Positions 34,699 through 43,514 of a stretch of 64,000 bases of DNA are shown here, piece after piece. The position numbers were made by a program, and so were the translations under genes. This DNA is from an uncultured Caulobacter sp. GTDB taxonomy: Bacteria > Pseudomonadota > Alphaproteobacteria > Caulobacterales > Caulobacteraceae. Under the pieces are notes generated by a model. It had not been told where the DNA came from. It saw only the letters and a program-made list of their open reading frames with translations, and made no database searches. Every line of letters begins with the position of its first letter. The first letter of the stretch is position 1. The DNA is taken from the NCBI GenBank assembly GCA_937925635.1, contig CALALX010000013.1, positions 1 through 64,000 on the forward strand. The letters run 5' to 3'.

Positions 34699-35439
34699 AT
34701 GCGCCGTCGCGTCCTGACCTTCGTCCTGCTGCTCGCCGCCGGCGCGACAGCGGCCGCCGCACAGCCCGCCCCGCCGCCGCAGCCGACCGAGGCCGCGCCG
34801 CCGATCGATATGGGCGACGACGAGGCCCTCCCGCCCCCCGAACTGGTATTCATCAGCCCCGCCGGCGAGCCCTTCCGCTCGCCGATGGGCGCGCCCTACC
34901 CTGTCGCCGACTGGTTCGCCCTCGCCGACGCCGACCATGACGGCGCCCTGACGTCCGCGGAGTTCGCCGCCGACTCCGGCGCCTTCTTCGCGCGCCTCGA
35001 CAGCGACAGGGACGGTCGCGTCGATGGCTTCGAGAACGCCGACTACGAGAAGGCCATCGCCCCGGAGATCACCGGCGTCATGCGCCGTCCGCCGGCCCGG
35101 CCGAGCGGCGGCGGAAGCAACTGGCGGCCCATGAGCCGCGCCGACGCGATGTGGGGGCGGATGCCGTTCCTGTCGCCAGGGCCGAATGGGCCCAAGGGGC
35201 CGCCCAAACGCCAGGGCGCGGCGCAGTATGGCTTGCTGAACGAGCCACATCCGGTGCGCGGCGCCGACGCGGATCTGGACGGCAAAGTCACCCGGGCCGA
35301 GGCCGAAGCCGCCGCCCGGCGCCGCTTCGCCCTGCTCGATCTCGATGGCGACGGTCGGCTTGTCCTCGCCGATCTGCCGAAAACGCCGGCGCAACTGGCC
35401 TTCGGGGAACCGGAAGCGCCGCCGCGACGGAAACCGTGA
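34699..35439 (+). CDS. Exported EF-hand calcium-binding protein
   Basis: The 246-residue precursor has a signal peptide (VLTFVLLLAAGATAAAA). Four EF-hand-type loops follow: DADHDGALTSAEF, DSDRDGRVDGFEN, DADLDGKVTRAEA and DLDGDGRLVLADL, in two pairs separated by a Pro/Gly/Arg-rich linker of about 90 residues. Each loop keeps Asp at positions 1, 3 and 5, so calcium binding is plausible; the fourth lacks the terminal Glu. It sits between a two-component system and a MacAB-type efflux system, all on one strand, which suggests a periplasmic partner of one of them. Confidence 0.87.
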   Translation: MRRRVLTFVLLLAAGATAAAAQPAPPPQPTEAAPPIDMGDDEALPPPELVFISPAGEPFRSPMGAPYPVADWFALADADHDGALTSAEFAADSGAFFARLDSDRDGRVDGFENADYEKAIAPEITGVMRRPPARPSGGGSNWRPMSRADAMWGRMPFLSPGPNGPKGPPKRQGAAQYGLLNEPHPVRGADADLDGKVTRAEAEAAARRRFALLDLDGDGRLVLADLPKTPAQLAFGEPEAPPRRKP

Positions 35440-35526
35440 ACCCGCGGGGTTGAAATGCGACTGCAACGCGCTGTCGCTATCGGCATTCCCCATTCAACGT
35501 CTTTCAGCGAACGATTCCCCAAGCCC

Positions 35527-37086
35527 ATGAGCCTCAACACCGCAGCATCCCGCCGGCGGGGCCGCCTGCCCCGCCCCGTCGTCTACCTGCTCACGGCTCT
35601 GGTCGTGATCGTCGCCGCCTTCGCGGGATGGCAGCTGCTCAAGCCGAAGGCGCCCAAGGACCCGTATCGCACGGAGGCCGTGACGCGGGGCGACATCACG
35701 AAGTCGGTTTCCGCCTCTGGCTCGCTGCAGGCGCTGGTGACCGTCGATGTCGGTTCGCAGATCTCCGGGCAGATCCTGCAGGTGTTCGTCGACTTCAACG
35801 ATCAGGTGCGCAAGGGTCAGGTGCTGGCGACCCTCGATCCGCAGACCTATGTCAGCCGGCTGCGCCAGGGACAGGCCGAGATCGTCGCGCAGCAGGCGCA
35901 GGTCGCCCAGGCCGACGCCAAGGTCGCCGAGGCCCGCGCCGCCTACAATCGCAGCAAGGCGCTATTCGACCAGGGCATCGTCGCGCCGGCGGCCCTGGAG
36001 ACGACGCTGGCGACCCTGAAGTCCGCTCAGGCTTCGGCCCAGGCGGCCCGCGCCGGCGTCACCCAGTCGCGCGCGGCGCTGGCCAGCACCCAGACCGATC
36101 TCGGCCGTACCAAGATCGTCTCCCCGATCGACGGCGTGGTCATCAACCGCTCGATCGAACCCGGCAACACGGTGGCCGCCAGCCTGTCGGCCCCGGTGCT
36201 GTTCCAGATCGCCCAGGACCTCTCCAAGCTCGAGGTGAAGATTACCGTCGACGAGGCCGACATCGGTCAGGTCAGCGAAGGCCAGACCGTTCGCTTCACC
36301 GTCGACGCCTTCCCGGACGACACCTACAGCGGCGTCGTCACTCAGGTGCGCAAGCAGCCCGAAACCTCGTCCAATGTCGTGGCCTACGTCGTCATCGCCC
36401 AGGCCGACAATCCCGGCGGCAAGCTGATGCCGGGCATGACCGCCAACGCCGACATCGTCCTGGAGCGTCGCGCCAACGTGCTCAAGGTTCCGGCGGCGGC
36501 GCTGCGCTGGACGCCGCCCGACCAACAGGCCCAGACCGCGCGGCCCGGCGGCGCCGCGATGGGGCCCGGCGGCGGCCAGCGGCAGGGCGGCGCGCAGGGC
36601 GGCGGCGCTCGCCAGGGCGGCGGCATGATGCTGGCCCGCATCGTCGAGCAGCTCGACCTGGACAGCAGCCAGCAGAAGAAGGCCGAAGCCATCTTCGCCG
36701 AGGCCCGCGCCAAGGCCCAGACCGCCGCCTCGGGCGACCCCCAGGCGCGCCGCCAGGCCACGCGCGCCGCCATGCAGGCGGCGATGGCCAAGCTCGAACC
36801 GATCCTCAAGCCCGCCCAGAAGGAGAAGCTGGTCGCCCTGCGCGCCCGGATGGCCGCCGGAGGGGGACGCGGCCCGGGCGGCTTCACCAGCGGCGTGGTC
36901 TATGTCCTGCGCGACGACAAGCCGGTCGCCGTGCCGGTTCGGGTCGGCGCCACGGATGGCTCGTTCACCCAGGTCGTCGGCGACATCAAGGTCGGCGACC
37001 TGGTGATCATCGGCGGCGGCCCCAAGGCCAAGGTCCAGCCGCGCGGCGGTCCGATGGGCGGCGGGCCCGTCCGGGTGCGGATGTAG
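35527..37086 (+). CDS. MacA-like periplasmic efflux adaptor with Spy/CpxP-like insertion
   Basis: The 519-residue membrane-fusion protein has one N-terminal transmembrane helix (about 18-37), a biotinyl-lipoyl-like domain, a coiled-coil hairpin of about 105-195, and beta-barrel motifs to about 325 (VLKVPAAALRW). Between residue 330 and the C-terminal domain (455 onward, GVVYVLRDDKPVAVPV) there is an unusual insert. It consists of a Gly/Gln-rich linker, then a helical segment of about 75 residues (368-443) with LDLDSSQQKKAEAIF and ILKPAQKEKLVALR, resembling the LTxxQ pattern of Spy/CpxP chaperones. It is followed by its ATPase and permease; no TolC gene is nearby. Confidence 0.9.
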   Translation: MSLNTAASRRRGRLPRPVVYLLTALVVIVAAFAGWQLLKPKAPKDPYRTEAVTRGDITKSVSASGSLQALVTVDVGSQISGQILQVFVDFNDQVRKGQVLATLDPQTYVSRLRQGQAEIVAQQAQVAQADAKVAEARAAYNRSKALFDQGIVAPAALETTLATLKSAQASAQAARAGVTQSRAALASTQTDLGRTKIVSPIDGVVINRSIEPGNTVAASLSAPVLFQIAQDLSKLEVKITVDEADIGQVSEGQTVRFTVDAFPDDTYSGVVTQVRKQPETSSNVVAYVVIAQADNPGGKLMPGMTANADIVLERRANVLKVPAAALRWTPPDQQAQTARPGGAAMGPGGGQRQGGAQGGGARQGGGMMLARIVEQLDLDSSQQKKAEAIFAEARAKAQTAASGDPQARRQATRAAMQAAMAKLEPILKPAQKEKLVALRARMAAGGGRGPGGFTSGVVYVLRDDKPVAVPVRVGATDGSFTQVVGDIKVGDLVIIGGGPKAKVQPRGGPMGGGPVRVRM

Positions 37087-37088
37087 AC

Positions 37089-37775
37089 ATGATCGAGATC
37101 GGCGCCCTGGAGAAGATCTACCAGATGGGCGAGGAGACGGTGGCCGCGCTGGCCGGCGTCTCCCTGACCATCGATCGCGGGGAGCATGCCGCGATCATTG
37201 GTCCGTCCGGCTCGGGCAAGTCCTCGTTGATGAACATCCTCGGCGGCCTCGATCGGCCGACGCGGGGCGTCTATCGCTTCGAGGGCGAGGACGTCGGCCA
37301 GATGGACGATGACTCGCTGGCCGACTTCCGCAGTCGGCGCATCGGCTTCGTGTTCCAGTCCTTCCAGCTGCTGCCGCGACTGTCGGCGCTCCAGAATGTC
37401 GAGCTGCCGATGGTCTACGCCGGCCTGCCACCGCGCGAGCGGCGCGAAAGGGCGGCGGCCATGCTCGAACGAGTCGGCCTCGGCTCGCGCATGGGACACC
37501 GACCGACGCAGCTCAGCGGCGGCCAGCAACAGCGGGTGGCCATCGCCCGCGCCCTGGCCAACGCGCCGGATCTGTTGCTCGCTGACGAGCCGACCGGCGC
37601 GCTCGACACCCAGACCGGTCAGGAGGTCCTGGCCCTGTTTCGGCAGCTGAACGCAGAGGGCCTGACCATCGTCATCGTCACCCACGATCTGGACGTGGCC
37701 GCCCAGGCGGGACGGCGGATCACCTTCCGGGACGGCCTGGTCGTCTCGGACGACAAGACGGGGGCCAAGGCATGA
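37089..37775 (+). CDS. MacB-type ABC transporter ATP-binding protein
   Basis: The 228-residue ATPase has Walker A GPSGSGKSS, Q-loop FVFQSFQLLPRLSALQNVELP (LolD/MacB-type), signature LSGGQQQRVAIARAL, Walker B LLLADEPTGALD and an H-loop in IVTHDLDVA. It is encoded separately from the permease, unlike the fused E. coli MacB. It follows the adaptor by two bases and overlaps the permease by ATGA. Confidence 0.95.
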   Translation: MIEIGALEKIYQMGEETVAALAGVSLTIDRGEHAAIIGPSGSGKSSLMNILGGLDRPTRGVYRFEGEDVGQMDDDSLADFRSRRIGFVFQSFQLLPRLSALQNVELPMVYAGLPPRERRERAAAMLERVGLGSRMGHRPTQLSGGQQQRVAIARALANAPDLLLADEPTGALDTQTGQEVLALFRQLNAEGLTIVIVTHDLDVAAQAGRRITFRDGLVVSDDKTGAKA

Positions 37776-39013
37776 GGCGCATCGACCTCGTCGGCTTCGC
37801 GGCCGGCGCCATCGCCGCCCACCCGATGCGCAGCGCCCTGACCTCGCTGGGCGTGGTCATCGGCGTCGCCGCCGTGGTCATGATGACCTCCATCGGCCTC
37901 GGCGCGCAGCAACGGGTGACCAGCGCCATCGGCGGCCTGGGCTCCAACCTCTTGATCGTCATGCCGGGGGCCTCGCGCGGGCCGGGCGGCGGCTTCGTCA
38001 GCCAGGGCGCCGGCAGCGGCATGTCCCTGAACGACGGCGACGCCAGGGCCATCGGCGAGCAGGTCGAGGGCGTCGTCGCCTCCGCGCCCGCCGTGCGCGG
38101 CGGCGCGCAGCTGTCGGCGGAGGGCGCCAACTGGAGCGCGCGGGTGGAAGGCGTCACGCCCGACTACCTCACCGCCCGGGACCTCGCCATCGCCAGCGGC
38201 CGGATGTTCGACGACACCGAGGCGCGGCAGGGCCGAAAGGTCGTGGTCATCGGCCAGACGGTGGCCACCGAACTGTTCGGCGAGGACGCCGACCCGATCG
38301 GCAAGCGCATCCGCGTCGGCGCCGTGCCGTTCGAAGTGATCGGGGTGCTCGCCTCCAAGGGTCAGAGCGGCTTCGGTCAGGACCAGGACGACATCGTTCT
38401 CGGACCGCTCCAGGCGGTGCGCTCGCGCGTCGTCGGCCGGCGGGTCAAGGGCGACCAGGTCCAGACCATCTACGTCAAGGCGGCCACCGCCGACGACCTG
38501 GACCGGGTGCAGGAGGACCTCTCCAACCTGCTGCGTGAACGCCACCGCATCCGCAACGGTCAGGACGACGACTTCAGCGTCCAGAACATGGCCTCGATCA
38601 TGGAAGCCATGCAGGCCTCGGTGAAGACCTTCACCGGCCTGCTCGCCGCCGTCGCCGCCGTGTCTCTGGTCGTCGGCGGGGTCGGGATCATGAACATCAT
38701 GCTGGTGGCGGTGACCGAACGGACACGGGAGATCGGCCTGCGCATGGCCGTGGGCGCCCGGCGCAACGACGTGCTGTTCCAGTTCGCCCTGGAAGCCATC
38801 ACCCTGTCGGTGATCGGCGGGGCCATTGGCCTGCTGATCGGTCTCGGCGGCGGCGTGCTGATGGCCAAGCTGGGCGACTGGCCGGTGGCCATCGCCGCCT
38901 GGTCTATCCCGGTGTCGCTGGGATTCTCGCTGCTGGTCGGCCTGGTGTTCGGCGCCTACCCGAGCTGGCGCGCCGCGCGGCTGGACCCAATCGAGGCGCT
39001 GCGGCGGGAGTAG
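37772..39013 (+). CDS. MacB/FtsX-family ABC transporter permease
   Basis: The 413-residue permease has the MacB topology: one N-terminal helix (RSALTSLGVVIGVAAVVMM), a large periplasmic MacB_PCD domain of about 220 residues, and three C-terminal helices with GIMNIMLVAVTERTREIGLR and GAYPSWRAARLDPIEALR. With the adaptor and ATPase it forms a tripartite mechanotransmission exporter for peptides, lipoproteins or macrolide-like compounds. The outer-membrane partner must be encoded elsewhere. Confidence 0.95.
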   Translation: MRRIDLVGFAAGAIAAHPMRSALTSLGVVIGVAAVVMMTSIGLGAQQRVTSAIGGLGSNLLIVMPGASRGPGGGFVSQGAGSGMSLNDGDARAIGEQVEGVVASAPAVRGGAQLSAEGANWSARVEGVTPDYLTARDLAIASGRMFDDTEARQGRKVVVIGQTVATELFGEDADPIGKRIRVGAVPFEVIGVLASKGQSGFGQDQDDIVLGPLQAVRSRVVGRRVKGDQVQTIYVKAATADDLDRVQEDLSNLLRERHRIRNGQDDDFSVQNMASIMEAMQASVKTFTGLLAAVAAVSLVVGGVGIMNIMLVAVTERTREIGLRMAVGARRNDVLFQFALEAITLSVIGGAIGLLIGLGGGVLMAKLGDWPVAIAAWSIPVSLGFSLLVGLVFGAYPSWRAARLDPIEALRRE

Positions 39014-39114
39014 CGGCGGCCACGCCTTGATCAGGCTCAAAGACGTAGGCCGCCGGCGGAGCGCAGACTTTGAATGTCGGCTGGACTTGTCCGGCGCCGT
39101 TGGGGGAGTCGCCC

Positions 39115-39462
39115 GTGCGAGGCTGGGTTCACTGGACACCGCGCGTCCTTGGCCTCTTGTTCACCCTGTTCGTCGCCGTGTTCGCGCTCGACGTGTTCGA
39201 TGGGCGTCGCGGGCTGGATCTGGCGGTGGCGCTCGGCGTCCATCTGACGCCGGCCGCCATGGTGCTGGCGGCGACGCTCGCCGGCTGGCGCTGGCCGGTC
39301 GCGGGCGGCCTCCTGTTCGTGCTTCTGGGCGGCGGCTACGTCCTGCTGGTCGGCCTGGATCGCCCCTGGAGCTGGTACCTTGCCATCCCGGCGCCGGCGG
39401 CCTTCATCGGCGCCCTGTTCCTGGCCACGCCGTTCCTCGCCCCGACACGCGCCGCGACCTAG
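39115..39462 (+). CDS. Small four-helix membrane protein of unknown function
   Basis: The 115-residue product is almost entirely hydrophobic with about four helices: VLGLLFTLFVAVFALDVF, AVALGVHLTPAAMVLAATLAG, VAGGLLFVLLGGGYVLLVG and LAIPAPAAFIGALFLATPF. The GTG at 39115 follows GGGGGAG at ideal spacing and is preferred to an upstream TTG. It resembles short DUF-type membrane proteins next to transporters; I cannot assign a family. Its TAG stop overlaps the TAG of the convergent dioxygenase in a CTAG. Confidence 0.75.
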   Translation: MRGWVHWTPRVLGLLFTLFVAVFALDVFDGRRGLDLAVALGVHLTPAAMVLAATLAGWRWPVAGGLLFVLLGGGYVLLVGLDRPWSWYLAIPAPAAFIGALFLATPFLAPTRAAT

Positions 39463-40316
39463 ACTGGCCGGTCCCCGACCACGGTCACCCGCTCCATCCG
39501 CCGCACGGCCGGGAAGTAGTCGCTGGCGGCGTAGTGCTGGCTGGCGCGGTTGTCCCAGAAGGCGATGGCGTTCTTCGACCAGCGGAAACGGCACTGATAT
39601 TCCGGGATCGCCGCCTGGGCGTAGAGATGGGCCAGCAGGGCGTCGCTCTCGGCCTTGTCCATGCCGACGATGTGCTGGGTGAAGCCGGCGTTGACGTAGA
39701 TCGCCTTGCGGCCGGTCTCCGGGTGTGTGCGGATCACCGGATGCTCGGCCTTGGGGTACTGGCGATCGAAGGCGGCGATCTCGGCCTCGGACATCCCCTT
39801 CTTGCGCATGCCCTTCCGGAAGTTGACGAAATCGTGGACGGCGACCCTGCCTTCGACCTTCGCCTTCACCTCGTCCGACAGGCCCTCGTAGGCGGCATAC
39901 ATGTCGGCGAACAGGGTGTCGCCGCCGACCGGCGGGATCTCCAGCGCCCGCAGGATCGACCCCAGCGACGGCTCCAGCCGCCATGTGACGTCGCTGTGCC
40001 AGGTGTTCTCCTTGCCCCGGCTGTTGGCGTCATGCGTGATGGCCAGCACCTCGGGATAGCCCGGCTTCTGGGGCGCGAACGGGTGCACCTCCAGGTCGCC
40101 GAAGTTCCGGGCGAAGGCCAGATGCTGCTCGGTGGTGATGTCCTGGTCGCGGAAGAACAGCACCTTCCAGTCCAGCAACGCATGGCGCAGGGCCGCGACG
40201 GTGCGCGCCTCCAGGGGCCGGGACAGGTCCACGCCCTCGACCTCCGCGCCGATGGTCGGCGTCATCGGCAGAAGGGTCAGGCGCTCGATCTCAAGACTGC
40301 GGACAAGCTGGTTCAT
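39459..40316 (-). CDS. TauD/TfdA-family 2-oxoglutarate-dependent dioxygenase
   Basis: The 285-residue non-heme iron enzyme begins with the TauD-type LTLLPMTPTIGAEVEGVDLSRPL. It carries the iron ligands His-x-Asp in TWHSDVTWR and the distal His and 2-oxoglutarate-binding Arg in WDNRASQHYAASDY and RRMERVTV. Substrates of the family include taurine, alkyl sulfates and phenoxyacetates; which one applies here is unknown. It is divergent from a TetR gene 79 bp away that may regulate it. Confidence 0.92.
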   Translation of the reverse strand: MNQLVRSLEIERLTLLPMTPTIGAEVEGVDLSRPLEARTVAALRHALLDWKVLFFRDQDITTEQHLAFARNFGDLEVHPFAPQKPGYPEVLAITHDANSRGKENTWHSDVTWRLEPSLGSILRALEIPPVGGDTLFADMYAAYEGLSDEVKAKVEGRVAVHDFVNFRKGMRKKGMSEAEIAAFDRQYPKAEHPVIRTHPETGRKAIYVNAGFTQHIVGMDKAESDALLAHLYAQAAIPEYQCRFRWSKNAIAFWDNRASQHYAASDYFPAVRRMERVTVVGDRPV

Positions 40317-40395
40317 GGCGTCCTCCGGGCGCGGCTCTGTGGCCGTCTGGCTTCGAGTATGTTACCCGTTGGTCTCATTCGGCAAGCGAAGTTCG

Positions 40396-41031
40396 ATGAG
40401 CTACAGGACGGATATGGACGACGCCGCGCCGCTCCCCTCGCCTGCCCGTCGCAAGCCGCGGGTCGACCATGACGCGCGCCGGGCCGAGTACGTCTCCGTC
40501 GCCGCCAGAGTGCTGCTGGACAAGGGACTGCACACGGCCACCATGCGTGACATCGCCGAAGCCGCCGGCGCGGCCAAGGTTCTGTTCTACCGGCTGTTTC
40601 CCTCGCGCGAGGCGCTGGTCGAGGCGGTGTTCCGTCGGGTCGAGGCCTCCATCGAGGACGCCTTCGCCCAGCCTTGGGAGGGTTATGGCTCGATGGTCCG
40701 ACACGTGCTGGCCACGGCGCGCGCCGAGCCGGCGCCCTTCCTGCTGGTCCTCAAGAACTGCCGCTCCGGCCAGCTCGATTGGGAGCCGCGCCTGCGGATC
40801 GCCCTGGCGAAGACGTCGATGCCGCTGTTCACGCCGGGCGCGGCGGCCGCCCCGGGCGCCGACGAGCGAGCCTTGCGGGCCTCGGGCGCCATGTTCGGCC
40901 TGTTCGTCGACAGCATGATCACCTGGCTCGAGGACCGCGACGGCCTGACCGACGAGGAGCGCATCCGCTGGTGGGGTCGGATCGTGAAGGCCTGGCGCGA
41001 GGCGGCGCGGGAAGCCTTCCGGCTGGATTGA
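40396..41031 (+). CDS. TetR/AcrR-family regulator
   Basis: The protein of about 211 residues has the N-terminal helix-turn-helix (YVSVAARVLLDKGLHTATMRDIAEAAGAAKVLFYRLFPS) and a divergent ligand domain. Two starts are possible, ATG 40396 and ATG 40414; the second has AGGA at closer spacing. It lies between a divergent dioxygenase and a downstream acyl-CoA ligase 57 bp away, either or both of which are likely targets. Confidence 0.88.
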   Translation: MSYRTDMDDAAPLPSPARRKPRVDHDARRAEYVSVAARVLLDKGLHTATMRDIAEAAGAAKVLFYRLFPSREALVEAVFRRVEASIEDAFAQPWEGYGSMVRHVLATARAEPAPFLLVLKNCRSGQLDWEPRLRIALAKTSMPLFTPGAAAAPGADERALRASGAMFGLFVDSMITWLEDRDGLTDEERIRWWGRIVKAWREAAREAFRLD

Positions 41032-41088
41032 CAGACTTCGCCGCGCGCTGTTCCTGATCGGCAATCACACAAGAACAAGGAAACGCCC

Positions 41089-42711
<1,623 letters not shown>

Positions 42712-42719
42712 ACTAGCCC

Positions 42720-42829
42720 CCGCTCATCCCGGCGAAGGCCGGGACCCAGATCAAAGATCGCAGGAATTGGGCGAGGATCCGAACCGCTCTGACCCTCATC
42801 TGGGTCCCGGCCTTCGCCGGGATGAGCGG
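42720..42829. mobile_element. 110-bp MITE-like element, family 1 (copy C)
   Basis: Perfect 32-bp terminal inverted repeats (42720-42751 and 42798-42829) carry the palindrome CCCGGCGAAGGCCGGG. The right inner part contains ACCGCTCTGACCCTCATC. This is the same sequence that forms the last codons, the stop and the flanking arm of the GIY-YIG gene at 4096. The left inner part (CAGATCAAAGATCGC) resembles the sequence upstream of that gene. It fills the gap between two convergent genes. Confidence 0.8.
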
Positions 42830-42837
42830 TTCAGAGG

Positions 42838-43506
42838 TCAATCCACGCTCATCGCCAGCACGCGACTGATGTGGGCGAAGGGGCGGCCGCTCTCTTCGGC
42901 CCAGGCGTCGAACGCGGCCTGCGTCGCCCGCCGCGCCTTCTTCGTGTCCGGCGCGCCGTCGATGACGCCCTCGAGGACCAGCGCCTTGACCATGTCCGGC
43001 GAGGTCACCCAGCTGTCCTTGCCCATGAAGCGCAGGAACATCATCCCCGCCCCGCCGCCCAGCCGGTCGCCCCGCGCCTTGATGAGGTCCAGCAGGCCGA
43101 CGTAGTCGCGCATCGGCCAGTCGGCGAAGGCCCGGGCCGCGCTGCCGTGCTCGGCCGCCAGGTCCATGATGAAGGCGGCGTTGTTCTGCACCGAGCGAAC
43201 CTTGGCGCCGTTGCGGATGATCCGCGCGTCCTTGAGCAGGGCGTCGAATTCCTCGTCCGACATGGCGCGGCAGCGGGCCGGCGAGAAGGACCAGAAGGCC
43301 GCTTCGGTTCCCGGCCACTTCTTGTCGACCACGCTCCAGCTGAAGCCGGCCTGGAACACGCATTTGCTCATCATCGACAGCCAGCGGTCGTCGGGGATGG
43401 CGGCCAGTTCGGCCGGCGTCTTCAGGGTCGGCATCTGGGCCTCGACCGCCGCGGCGCCGCCCTTGCGAGCGGCGGCACGGTCGAAGATCTCGTCGAACGA
43501 TCGCAT
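42838..43506 (-). CDS. DNA-3-methyladenine glycosylase I-like protein
   Basis: The 222-residue protein resembles the Tag/COG2818 family: SFDEIFDRAAARKGG, MMSKCVFQAGFSWSVVDKKWPG, then FDALLKDARIIRNGAKVRSVQNNA with the conserved region around the active pocket. The zinc-binding His/Cys set of E. coli Tag is not obvious, so it is a divergent member. The family excises 3-methyladenine from alkylated DNA. It is followed 8 bp upstream by the membrane hydrolase in the same direction. Confidence 0.85.
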   Translation of the reverse strand: MRSFDEIFDRAAARKGGAAAVEAQMPTLKTPAELAAIPDDRWLSMMSKCVFQAGFSWSVVDKKWPGTEAAFWSFSPARCRAMSDEEFDALLKDARIIRNGAKVRSVQNNAAFIMDLAAEHGSAARAFADWPMRDYVGLLDLIKARGDRLGGGAGMMFLRFMGKDSWVTSPDMVKALVLEGVIDGAPDTKKARRATQAAFDAWAEESGRPFAHISRVLAMSVD

Positions 43507-43514
43507 GGCGGCTT

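Noticed and set aside
42713..43363. Minus-strand frame across the 42720 element with IPAKAG and VPAFAGM peptides
   Set aside because: These peptides are translations of the dispersed palindrome, well known as spurious hypothetical proteins. The real gene here is the glycosylase in another frame.
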